Part shown: positions 1 to 6,504 of the stretch, piece by piece
Layout: every line of letters starts with the position of its first letter
Position numbering within the stretch: the first letter of the stretch is position 1
DNA from: an uncultured Actinomyces sp.
GTDB taxonomy: Bacteria > Actinomycetota > Actinomycetes > Actinomycetales > Actinomycetaceae
Length of the DNA: 13,952 nucleotides
NCBI GenBank assembly: GCA_938022345.1
Contig: CALIEP010000226.1
Span: forward strand, 1 to 13,952
Direction: 5' to 3'
Notes under the pieces: model-generated
What the model was told of the DNA's origin: nothing
What the model saw: only the letters and a program-made list of their open reading frames with translations
Database searches by the model: none
Position numbers and translations under genes: made by a program

Positions 1-29
1 CGTTATTTCTGTTGCCGGAGGCGCACGTC

Positions 30-464
30 ATGAGTGAAATGACTCGGACCATGGTGATCGGAAAGATTCACCGTGCACGAGTAACTGGAGCCGATTTGCA
101 TTATGTTGGCTCAATTACCATCGACGAAGACCTCCTGGATGCGGCCAATATTGTTCCCGGCCAAAAAGTGGATATCGCGGATGTGAACAACGGATCGCGC
201 CTATCGACGTACACAATCGCTGGTCAGCGGGGGAGCGGTGTCATTCAGCTCAATGGGGCCGCGGCGCATCTGGTGAACCTGGATGATTTGGTCATCATTA
301 TGGCCTATGCCCAGGTCCCCGAATCCCAGGTTCGCTCTGTAACACCCAGTGTCGTTTTCGTTGATGCGCAGAATCGAATCATCGAAGAGGGGAACGCTCT
401 GGGGCAGGTCCCTGAGTCTTCGCCCCACTCCCGAAGCTTGGGCTTGAAAAGTTCCGGTGTGTGA
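30..464 (+). CDS. panD: Aspartate 1-decarboxylase precursor (PanD)
   Basis: Makes beta-alanine from L-aspartate for pantothenate and coenzyme A synthesis in the cytosol; the proenzyme cleaves itself to form a pyruvoyl cofactor. The ATG at 30 was chosen because GGAGG lies at 17-21, 8 nt upstream; a TTG at 12 in the same frame has no such site. The product is 144 aa. The self-cleavage site HYVGS is visible, with Gly27-Ser28, where Ser28 would become the pyruvoyl group. Lys12, Arg57 and Tyr61 match the E. coli active-site residues Lys9, Arg54 and Tyr58 with a constant offset of 3. The NGAAAH and DLVIIMAY segments are typical of the family. The C-terminal ~20 residues are a Ser/Gly-rich tail beyond the usual end. 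In actinobacteria panC and panD commonly sit just upstream of lysS, so panC is expected off the left edge; that part is inference. Confidence 0.95.
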   Translation: MSEMTRTMVIGKIHRARVTGADLHYVGSITIDEDLLDAANIVPGQKVDIADVNNGSRLSTYTIAGQRGSGVIQLNGAAAHLVNLDDLVIIMAYAQVPESQVRSVTPSVVFVDAQNRIIEEGNALGQVPESSPHSRSLGLKSSGV

Positions 465-490
465 ATTTCAATCCGCTCATACGCATGGGC

Positions 491-518
491 GTGACTAATC
501 GCTGACTTTCGCTACCAT
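491..518 (+). promoter_or_regulatory. Candidate promoter for a leaderless lysS transcript
   Basis: TACCAT at 513-518 fits the actinobacterial -10 pattern TANNNT and ends 7 nt before the lysS ATG, placing the predicted transcription start on or next to the start codon. GTGACT at 491-496, 16 bp upstream, is a 4/6 match to TTGACA. There is no Shine-Dalgarno between this box and the ATG. Read by eye; not tested. Confidence 0.45.
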
Positions 519-525
519 TGAAGTC

Positions 526-2124
526 ATGACTGATTCGCCTGTTGACGATACCCCTGAACAAGTACAAATCCGCGCAGCCAAGCGTGCACGCCTCATGGAG
601 GCGGGGATTCCTGCCTACCCTGTGAGGCTTCCTCTCACCACGACCATTGCAAAGGTCCGTGAAAAGTACAGCCATCTGGAAGCCGGCGAACAAACCGATG
701 ACATCGTTGCTAGCTCTGGCCGCGTGGTTTTGGCGCGTAACGGTGGAAAACTCTGCTTTGCAACCCTCATGGATGGTGCGGGCAACAAAATCCAGGTGAT
801 GCTCTCTGCCGCCTCGGTTGGTGCAGAGTCGCTGGCTCAGTACAAAAACGATGTCGACCTAGGTGACTTCCTTTACGTTCACGGTCGCGTGATTTCCTCC
901 AAGCGTGGTGAACTGTCCATCTTCGCTACCCCGGCTGAAGTGACTGAGGAAGCCCAAGCAGCTTACGATGCGGCGCCGACTGCCCTTCCTGCTCCTGACG
1001 CCTCGTGGGCGATTGCCTCAAAGGCCTTGCGTCCTTTGCCTAAGACATGGACGACCGCCGTGGGTGAAGAAGTTACTCTTTCGGAAGACCAGCGAATCCG
1101 CCGCCGCGAGCTCGACCTGATCACCCGTCCTGCCGCACGCAATATGATCCGTATTCGCGCTGCGGTGAACCGTTCCATTCGTGAGAACTTCTTCCGCCGT
1201 GATTACATCGAGCTTGAGACTCCGATGCTCCAGGTCATCCACGGTGGCGCTTCGGCGCGTCCCTTTATCACGCACATGAACGCGCTGGATATGGACCTCT
1301 ACCTGCGTATTGCTACCGAGATCTACCTCAAGCGCGCAGTTGTCGGTGGTGTGGATCGCGTCTTTGAGATGAACCGTAACTTCCGCAATGAAGGTATGGA
1401 TTCCTCTCACAGTCCCGAGTTCACCTCGCTGGAGGCCTACGAAGCCTATTCCGACTACAACGGAATGGCTGCTCTGACCCGAAACCTTATCCAGCAGGCT
1501 GCTCGCGATGCCTTTGATCTTCCCGAAGGTCAGGAAATTGTCACTCTTGCTGACGGCACCGAGTATGACCTTTCGGGCGATTGGGATCACATCGACCTGT
1601 ATGGCTCCACTTCAGAGGCTTTGGGTGAAGAGATCACGGTGGATACGCCTCGTGAAAAGCTGCTCAAGTACGCCGATCAGATCGGTATTGAAGTTGATGA
1701 TTACGCAGTCAACGGCAAGATCGTCGAAGATATCTTCGAAGAGCTCGTTGCCTCGAAGCTGTGGGCACCGACCTTCGTCTACGACTTCCCCGAGGATACT
1801 TCTCCGCTGACCCGTTACCACCGTTCGCGTCCGGGGCTGACTGAGAAGTGGGACCTGTATGTTCGTGGTTTTGAGACCGCAACTGCATACTCCGAGCTCG
1901 CTGATCCCGTCGTTCAGCGTCAGCGCTTCGAAGCGCAGGCTCTGGCAGCTGCCAATGGTGATCCCGAAGCCATGGTTTTGGATGAGGACTTCCTTATTGC
2001 TATGGAACAGGGCTTCCCGCCCTGCGGTGGCATGGGCATGGGAATTGACCGCCTGCTGATGGTGCTGACCGGACAGGGAATCCGTGAAACGATCCCCTTC
2101 CCCTTGGTGAAGCGCTTGGGCTGA
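526..2124 (+). CDS. lysS: Lysyl-tRNA synthetase, class II (LysRS)
   Basis: Charges tRNA-Lys with lysine using ATP in the cytosol. The product is 532 aa, near the usual 490-510 but slightly long. An N-terminal OB-fold anticodon-binding domain (about residues 60-140, with SGRVVLARNGGKLCFATL) is followed by a family-typical KALRPLP linker and a DLITRP segment. The class II catalytic domain then shows motif 1 around residue 222 (YIELETPMLQ, then HGGASARPF), motif 2 around 279-305 (FEMNRNFRNEG, then SPEFTSLEAY) and motif 3 around 501-525 (GMGIDRLLMVLTG, then IRETIPFP). The linker (about 145-185, Ala/Pro-rich) accounts for the extra length. The ATG at 526 is preceded by a TANNNT box and no ribosome binding site, suggesting a leaderless mRNA. 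It lies 61 nt after panD and ends at a strong hairpin shared with the convergent regulator gene. Confidence 0.97.
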   Translation: MTDSPVDDTPEQVQIRAAKRARLMEAGIPAYPVRLPLTTTIAKVREKYSHLEAGEQTDDIVASSGRVVLARNGGKLCFATLMDGAGNKIQVMLSAASVGAESLAQYKNDVDLGDFLYVHGRVISSKRGELSIFATPAEVTEEAQAAYDAAPTALPAPDASWAIASKALRPLPKTWTTAVGEEVTLSEDQRIRRRELDLITRPAARNMIRIRAAVNRSIRENFFRRDYIELETPMLQVIHGGASARPFITHMNALDMDLYLRIATEIYLKRAVVGGVDRVFEMNRNFRNEGMDSSHSPEFTSLEAYEAYSDYNGMAALTRNLIQQAARDAFDLPEGQEIVTLADGTEYDLSGDWDHIDLYGSTSEALGEEITVDTPREKLLKYADQIGIEVDDYAVNGKIVEDIFEELVASKLWAPTFVYDFPEDTSPLTRYHRSRPGLTEKWDLYVRGFETATAYSELADPVVQRQRFEAQALAAANGDPEAMVLDEDFLIAMEQGFPPCGGMGMGIDRLLMVLTGQGIRETIPFPLVKRLG

Positions 2125-2130
2125 GTACGT

Positions 2131-2173
2131 AAAGGCGGCCGGTTTTCGTCAATTGACGAGGCCGGCCGCCTTT
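2131..2173. terminator. Bidirectional intrinsic terminator between lysS and the SorC-type regulator
   Basis: AAAGGCGGCCGG at 2131-2142 pairs perfectly with CCGGCCGCCTTT at 2162-2173 (12 bp). The loop contains a further self-complementary CGTCAATTGACG (2147-2158). Because the stem ends in A/T runs on both sides, the hairpin can act in both directions, as expected between two convergent genes ending at 2124 and 2245. Confidence 0.88.
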
Positions 2174-2244
2174 GTGTGTAAAGAGTGCACCTAAGCGCTG
2201 GTGGGCACTATCTGAAAACGCAGCGATAAAGCGTCACGGGCGGC

Positions 2245-3210
2245 TTAGGCGTGGGCGCGGTGGCGCACCAAATCCAGGAGTTCACGCGCAGCGCCATCAT
2301 CCAAAACAAGATCGGTGATGACACCGGCGTGTAGTGCTCCCAGTAAAGGTAGTGCCTTTGATGCACCTGCCACCACGGCCAAGCGACGGGGAATCTTCCT
2401 CAGCGTTGCCGGGCTTGGCCCAGATGCGCGTTTGTTCAGATCCATGTCCGTCGATCCGTCTTCACGCAGAAGGACCGTGCAGACATCTCCAACAACGCCG
2501 TCTTCTTGTGCATGCGCAATTTCATCGGGATCCAAGAATCCTCCCGAATAGACGCGCGATGGAAGTCGAGCAGAAAGGGAGCCGATTCCAAAGAGTGCGA
2601 CATTTGCCGAATCAATCGTCGCAAGCACTGAGGTTACCGAACGCTCACGCCACAGCGCTTCCTTTGTTTCTGCGAAGTCAAAGAAAGCGGGGACGGGGAA
2701 GTGAACCATTCGGGCCCCCAAAGCAGTGGCTGCGCGAGAAATAATGGCATCCGCATAGGGGACACCCGATTCTGTCGCAGTTGCAGCGCCATTAAGTTGC
2801 ACCACTGTTGAACCCGGGAGATTCACTCGTGGGATGCATCGGGTGACCTCAGAGGTCGTGTTACCCCATGCAATTCCAAGAGTATCTCCGGGCTTGAGCA
2901 TATCCACAAGGCGTTCAGCGGCTACTCGTGCAACATTGTGCAGCCGATTCACTTCCGTGTGAATGTCATGAACGGGAACGACTGATGTTCGAATTCCAAA
3001 TACTTCGTTAATTTGGCCCGAGAGTGAACCACGGTTTCCTGGGGTCGCAGCAACGGAGATGCGCACCAGACCGGAGTTTCGAGCGTAGGTCAGTAGGCGT
3101 GAAACAGACGAACGTGAAACACCGAGGTGACGGGCGATGGTCTCCATCGTCTGCCCCTGCAGGTAATACATCGAGGCCGCTTCGTGGGCCTGTTCATCAC
3201 GTATTGTCAC
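2245..3210 (-). CDS. SorC/DeoR-family sugar-binding transcriptional regulator
   Basis: DNA-binding regulator whose activity is expected to respond to a phosphorylated sugar or polyol. Counting from a GTG at 3210 (321 aa), an N-terminal helix-turn-helix spans about residues 20-41 (ETIARHLGVSRSSVSRLL). It is followed by the SorC-type effector domain (about 60-315) with GDTLGIAWGNTTSEV, VVQLNGA, FPVPAFFD, ALFGIGSL and GVVGDVC, an order and length typical of the family. The GTG at 3210 is preferred because AGGAAA and a CATACT -10-like box lie directly upstream; an alternative GTG at 3231 would add 7 residues (MHGILGN). It is transcribed away from glpK, and shared intergenic repeats suggest it controls glpK and itself. 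That is inference: SorC regulators serve many sugars and polyols, and no ligand can be read from the sequence. Confidence 0.88.
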   Translation of the reverse strand: MTIRDEQAHEAASMYYLQGQTMETIARHLGVSRSSVSRLLTYARNSGLVRISVAATPGNRGSLSGQINEVFGIRTSVVPVHDIHTEVNRLHNVARVAAERLVDMLKPGDTLGIAWGNTTSEVTRCIPRVNLPGSTVVQLNGAATATESGVPYADAIISRAATALGARMVHFPVPAFFDFAETKEALWRERSVTSVLATIDSANVALFGIGSLSARLPSRVYSGGFLDPDEIAHAQEDGVVGDVCTVLLREDGSTDMDLNKRASGPSPATLRKIPRRLAVVAGASKALPLLGALHAGVITDLVLDDGAARELLDLVRHRAHA

Positions 3211-3286
3211 ATTTCCTAGTATGCCATGCACAAGCGTGCAACGGGATACATTTGATGAATCGCGTGTTTACGCCAAAAGCGAGCAA

Positions 3287-3345
3287 GTGAACCTCGTCAA
3301 TTCGTGAATGGGGGATCTTCAGGCGTGAACAAACGTTCAGTGAAA
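3287..3345 (+). promoter_or_regulatory. Candidate operator cluster between the SorC-type regulator and glpK
   Basis: The divergent intergenic region contains a 14-bp inverted repeat TGAAC-AAAC-GTTCA at 3326-3339. Four GTGAA-type words lie in direct orientation around it: GTGAAC 3287-3292, GTGAAT 3304-3309, GTGAAC 3325-3330 and GTGAAA 3340-3345. The palindrome is about 45-55 nt upstream of the predicted glpK transcription start. Arrangement and position suggest binding sites for the adjacent regulator, by inference only. Confidence 0.4.
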
Positions 3346-3366
3346 TTATGGTGCATAGGCAATGAA

Positions 3367-3375
3367 TGAGATACT
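3367..3375 (+). promoter_or_regulatory. Candidate extended -10 promoter of glpK
   Basis: TGAGATACT is an extended -10 arrangement (TG, one base, then GATACT at 3370-3375). No good -35 hexamer is visible 16-18 bp upstream, as often seen with extended -10 or activator-dependent promoters. It would give a leader of roughly 130 nt before the glpK ATG at 3513. This leader contains a short inverted repeat, TGTTCC (3409-3414) with GGAACA (3425-3430), of unknown meaning. Confidence 0.3.
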
Positions 3376-3512
3376 AGAAGGATTCTTGGATCGTGCTTCG
3401 TTGCGCGGTGTTCCTCATGTTTGGGGAACATCGTCATCGCTGCCGCAATCTACTTTCTCGCTTGCGCCCGAGTAGTGCACAACGACGTGACAACAACTCT
3501 GAAAGGACATTC

Positions 3513-5027
3513 ATGACTACCGAAAAATTTGTCATGGCGATCGACCAAGGAACAACCTCCACACGTGCGATCATCTTCAATCACTCCGGTGAAATTCTCT
3601 CCGTTGGGCAGAAGGAATTCACTCAGATTTTCCCCAATCCAGGATGGGTAGAGCACGACCCGATGGAAATTTGGGGTTCTGTGCGAACAGTTGTTGCCGA
3701 AGCCTTGCAAAAGGCAGAAATTAACCGTCACTCTCTTGCGGCTGTTGGAATTACAAACCAGCGAGAGACCACCGTGGTGTGGGATAAGAACACCGGAGAG
3801 CCGGTCTACAACGCAATCGTCTGGCAAGACATGCGGACCTCCGACATCGTAAAAGAACTCGAGGGGGAGGAAGGACCTGATCGCTTCCGTCAGATCTGTG
3901 GCCTTGGGCTCTCACCCTATTTCTCAGGCTCAAAGATTAAGTGGATTCTCGACAACGTTGAGGGAGCGCGTCAGCGTGCCGAGGCCGGGGACCTCCTCTT
4001 CGGCAACACCGACTGCTGGGTTTTGTGGAATCTGACGGGCGGGGTCAATGGCGGTGTGCACTGCACCGATGTCACCAACGCCTCGCGCACGATGCTTATG
4101 GATATCCGTACGCTTCAGTGGCGTGAGGACGTATGCGAGATCTTCGGGATCCCCATGTCGATGCTCCCCGAAATCAAATCGTCTTCTGAGATCTACGGCT
4201 ATGGACGGAAGAATGGCTTGCTCGTCGATACCCCGATCTCGGGCATCCTCGGTGATCAGCAAGCTGCAACTTTCGGCCAGGCATGCTTTGAAAAGGGTAT
4301 GGCGAAGAACACCTACGGAACTGGCTGCTTCATGCTGATGAATACCGGTACTGAGCCGGTCTTTTCTGAAAACGGTCTGCTCACAACAGTCGCTTACAAG
4401 ATCGGTGACCAGGATCCGGTCTACGCCCTTGAAGGCTCGATCGCCATCGCCGGTTCACTGACCCAATGGATGCGCGATAACCTGGGACTCATTGAAGAAT
4501 CGAAGGATATTCAGGCACTTGCTCAGACCGTTGACGATAACGGGGGAGTCTACTTCGTTCCGGCATTCTCAGGACTCTTCGCACCCTACTGGCGTTCTGA
4601 TGCGCGTGGGGCAATTGTGGGACTGACTCGCTATGTCAACAAGGGACACATCGCCCGCGCCGTCGAAGAGTCGACGGCATTCCAAAGTGCGGAAGTCCTC
4701 GACGCAATGAACGCGGACGCGGGAGTGCCGCTCAGGGAACTTAAGGTTGACGGTGGAATGACGCATGACAACCTCGTCATGCAATTCCAAGCCGACCTGT
4801 GTGGTGTAGACGTTGTTCGCCCGAAAGTCATTGAGACGACTGCTCTGGGCGCGGCCTATGCGGCTGGAATTGCTGTTGGTTTCTGGTCAGGAACCGAAGA
4901 TATCGTGGCCAACTGGCAGGAAGGAAAACGCTGGACTCCTACGATGGATGCCGCCGAGCGTGATCGCACCTACCGTCTGTGGAAGAAGGCCGTGACGAGA
5001 ACTTTCGATTGGGTCGAAGAAGAGTAG
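3513..5027 (+). CDS. glpK: Glycerol kinase (GlpK)
   Basis: Phosphorylates glycerol with ATP to sn-glycerol 3-phosphate in the cytosol, the entry step of glycerol catabolism. The product is 504 aa, the normal length. The ATG at 3513 has GAAAGGA 6 nt upstream and starts the typical N-terminus MTTEKFVMAIDQGTTSTRA; the frame stays open upstream to 3393, but that stretch is Arg/Ser-rich and unlike the family. FGGY-kinase landmarks are present in order: the DQGTTSTR phosphate loop, PGWVEHDP, NQRETT with the glycerol-contacting Arg-Glu, AIVWQD, PYFSGSKIKW, DVTNASRT, ILGDQQAA with the catalytic Asp, TYGTGCF, SGLFAPYW, VDGGM and ALGAAYAAG. It is divergent from a SorC-type regulator that is a plausible controller. 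No glpF or glpD lies beside it in this window. Confidence 0.97.
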   Translation: MTTEKFVMAIDQGTTSTRAIIFNHSGEILSVGQKEFTQIFPNPGWVEHDPMEIWGSVRTVVAEALQKAEINRHSLAAVGITNQRETTVVWDKNTGEPVYNAIVWQDMRTSDIVKELEGEEGPDRFRQICGLGLSPYFSGSKIKWILDNVEGARQRAEAGDLLFGNTDCWVLWNLTGGVNGGVHCTDVTNASRTMLMDIRTLQWREDVCEIFGIPMSMLPEIKSSSEIYGYGRKNGLLVDTPISGILGDQQAATFGQACFEKGMAKNTYGTGCFMLMNTGTEPVFSENGLLTTVAYKIGDQDPVYALEGSIAIAGSLTQWMRDNLGLIEESKDIQALAQTVDDNGGVYFVPAFSGLFAPYWRSDARGAIVGLTRYVNKGHIARAVEESTAFQSAEVLDAMNADAGVPLRELKVDGGMTHDNLVMQFQADLCGVDVVRPKVIETTALGAAYAAGIAVGFWSGTEDIVANWQEGKRWTPTMDAAERDRTYRLWKKAVTRTFDWVEEE

Positions 5028-5051
5028 ATGAAGGGGCGCGCGTAAAAACAC

Positions 5052-5100
5052 TCAACGGGATCCTAAGGGCCATATAGGATTGCTCTATGGATCCCGTTGA
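5052..5100. repeat. Perfect 12-bp inverted repeat bracketing the NYN gene promoter and start codon
   Basis: TCAACGGGATCC at 5052-5063 and GGATCCCGTTGA at 5089-5100 are exact reverse complements with 25 nt between them. The left arm covers the expected -35 position. The right arm begins at the G of the ATG and runs through codons 2-4. A second, nested inverted repeat, ATCCTA 5060-5065 with TAGGAT 5075-5080, overlaps the left arm and includes the -10 box. The two pairings exclude each other. Confidence 0.8.
5075..5080 (+). promoter_or_regulatory. Candidate -10 box for a leaderless NYN-gene transcript
   Basis: TAGGAT fits TANNNT and ends 6 nt before the ATG at 5087, with no Shine-Dalgarno between them. 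The position 17 bp upstream holds only TCAACG (3/6 to TTGACA), inside the left arm of the inverted repeat. Confidence 0.4.
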
Positions 5101-5659
5101 CGTTGAAGAGACCTACCTCCTGATCGATGGCGAAAATATTGACGCCACCCTTGGCCTATCCGTTTTAGAGCGCCGCCCCACTCCCGAAGAACGACCCCGT
5201 TGGGATCGTATTCGCGAGGCGACTGAACAGCTCTGGGACCAGCACGTGCGCGGCCTGTTCTTCCTGAACGGGAGTTCTGGCTACTTGCCCATGGGCTTCA
5301 TTCAGGCCCTGCATGCGATGGGCTATCGTGCGCTGCCCTTGGCGGGTCCCGAGGATATGAAAGTCGTTGACGTTGGTATCCAACGCACTCTCGAGGCGGT
5401 CGCCCACAAGGGCGTGGGGTCAGTTATTTTGGCCTCACACGACGCGGATTTCCTTCCCCAAATTCAAGAGCTCCTTGAGAACGGGCATCGCGTCGGGATC
5501 ATGTGCTTCAAGGAATTCCTCTCGAGTCAATTCCACGAGCTTGAGGATATGGGACTCGAAATTATCGACCTCGAATACGATGCGCATGCCTTCCAAGTTC
5601 AGCTCCCGCGCATTCACATCATCGACATCGATGCCTTCGATCCCTTCGACTACATCTAA
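5087..5659 (+). CDS. NYN domain-containing protein, putative PIN-like ribonuclease
   Basis: A 190-aa cytosolic protein made almost entirely of one NYN (PIN-like, LabA/DUF88-related) domain. The acidic residues expected to bind metal are visible: Asp14 in LLIDGENID, Asp95 in KVVDVGIQRTLE, and Asp119/Asp121 in LASHDADFLPQI. The glycine-rich NGSSGYLPMG stretch and the alternating strand/helix pattern also fit. NYN proteins are predicted metal-dependent RNases; the substrate here cannot be told. The C-terminus is rich in Ile and Asp (HIIDIDAFDPFDYI). The start is fixed by the TAGGAT box 6 nt upstream, and no ribosome binding site is seen. The gene stands alone, 59 nt after glpK, and ends at a terminator shared with convergent pspA. 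The inverted repeat around its promoter implies specific control. Confidence 0.85.
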   Translation: MDPVDVEETYLLIDGENIDATLGLSVLERRPTPEERPRWDRIREATEQLWDQHVRGLFFLNGSSGYLPMGFIQALHAMGYRALPLAGPEDMKVVDVGIQRTLEAVAHKGVGSVILASHDADFLPQIQELLENGHRVGIMCFKEFLSSQFHELEDMGLEIIDLEYDAHAFQVQLPRIHIIDIDAFDPFDYI

Positions 5660-5664
5660 AACGC

Positions 5665-5701
5665 AAAAGTGTGGGCCCTGGAATCCAGGGCCCACACTTT
5701 T
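5665..5701. terminator. Bidirectional intrinsic terminator between the NYN gene and pspA
   Basis: A perfect 17-bp stem: AAAAGTGTGGGCCCTGG at 5665-5681 pairs with the complementary run at 5685-5701, with a 3-nt AAT loop. The plus strand ends in TTTTT; the minus strand ends in TTTT. It sits between stop codons at 5659 (+) and 5713 (-), so it should terminate both genes. Confidence 0.93.
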
Positions 5702-5712
5702 TATGTAATGAA

Positions 5713-6429
5713 TCAGTTCTGCTGCTTCAGTGCTGCAAGACGAGCTTCAATCTCGACCTGCGAAGCATCGGTCTCGAGCTCGGCAAACTGAGCGTCGAGC
5801 GAAGATGCGGCGACCTCTGCCTTGCCCTGCGCAAGTGCCTCAGTGCGGCGAACCTTGTCCTCGAAGCGTGAGAGTTCGGAAGAAGGATCGAGGATATTGA
5901 TCGAGGAAACGGCATCGGTAACCTGTGCCTGAGCCTCGGCTGCCTTCTGACGAGCAACAAGCTGATCGCGCTTGATCTTGAGCTCTCCAAGCTTGTCCTT
6001 CATCTGCGTCAGACCGGTCTTGAGCTTCTCGACAACTTCGCGCTGCGAGGCAATGATGGGCTCGGCGGTCTTTGCTTCGCCTTCGAACTGGATCTGCTTG
6101 CCGATGGCGACGCGTGCGAGGTCGTCCCACTTCTGTGCGCCAGCCTGATCGCCGGCCGCGCGCAGTTCCTCAGCCTTTGCCGAGGCAGCGGCTGCCTTAC
6201 GTCCCCAGTCTGCGGCGACTGCGACGTCTTCTTCGTGATCCTTTTCAGCCAAGCGGAGGTTGCCAACAGTCTGTGCGACTGCAGTTTCTGCTTCTGCAAT
6301 GGAGTTCGTGTAGTCACGAATGAGCTGGTCGAGCATCTTCTGCGGGTCTTCAGCGCGGTCGAGGAGCGCGTTGATGTTGGCCTTGGCCAGCTGCGAGATG
6401 CGTCCGAGAATGGTCTGCTTTTCCGCCAT
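5713..6429 (-). CDS. pspA: PspA/IM30 family membrane-stress protein
   Basis: Peripheral inner-membrane protein of the PspA/Vipp1 (ESCRT-III-related) family that oligomerises on stressed membranes and helps hold the proton barrier. The product is 238 aa, close to the usual 220-270. The start has AAGGAGA about 5 nt upstream. It opens with the amphipathic segment ILGRISQLAKANINALLDRAEDPQKMLDQLIRD, where the DRAEDP core is diagnostic, followed by long Ala/Glu/Lys/Gln-rich coiled-coil helices to about residue 170. The ending FAELETDASQVEIEARLAALKQQ is also usual for the family. It lies 75 nt downstream of a TPM-domain membrane-protein gene on the same strand, which suggests an operon. A TATAGT box (6469-6474, minus strand) could give an additional internal promoter, but no -35 is visible. 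Confidence 0.94.
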   Translation of the reverse strand: MAEKQTILGRISQLAKANINALLDRAEDPQKMLDQLIRDYTNSIAEAETAVAQTVGNLRLAEKDHEEDVAVAADWGRKAAAASAKAEELRAAGDQAGAQKWDDLARVAIGKQIQFEGEAKTAEPIIASQREVVEKLKTGLTQMKDKLGELKIKRDQLVARQKAAEAQAQVTDAVSSINILDPSSELSRFEDKVRRTEALAQGKAEVAASSLDAQFAELETDASQVEIEARLAALKQQN

Positions 6430-6504
6430 TGTTTTCTCCTTGGGATGCGGGAAAGGGATGTTGGTTGAACTATACCTTAATTAGAACGAATCGGTGTGAC
6501 CTGA

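Noticed and set aside
1018..1590. Open frame of 190 codons antisense to lysS
   Set aside because: Antisense shadow of a strongly conserved aminoacyl-tRNA synthetase; the translation has no family features.
3409..3430. TGTTCC/GGAACA hairpin in the glpK leader as an attenuator
   Set aside because: Only 6 bp with no T-run after it and a competing 5-bp fold (ATGTT/AACAT); no support for termination.
3393..3512. N-terminal extension of glpK by 40 codons, starting at a GTG
   Set aside because: The extension is Arg/Ser-rich, unlike any glycerol kinase N-terminus, and a good ribosome binding site precedes the ATG at 3513.
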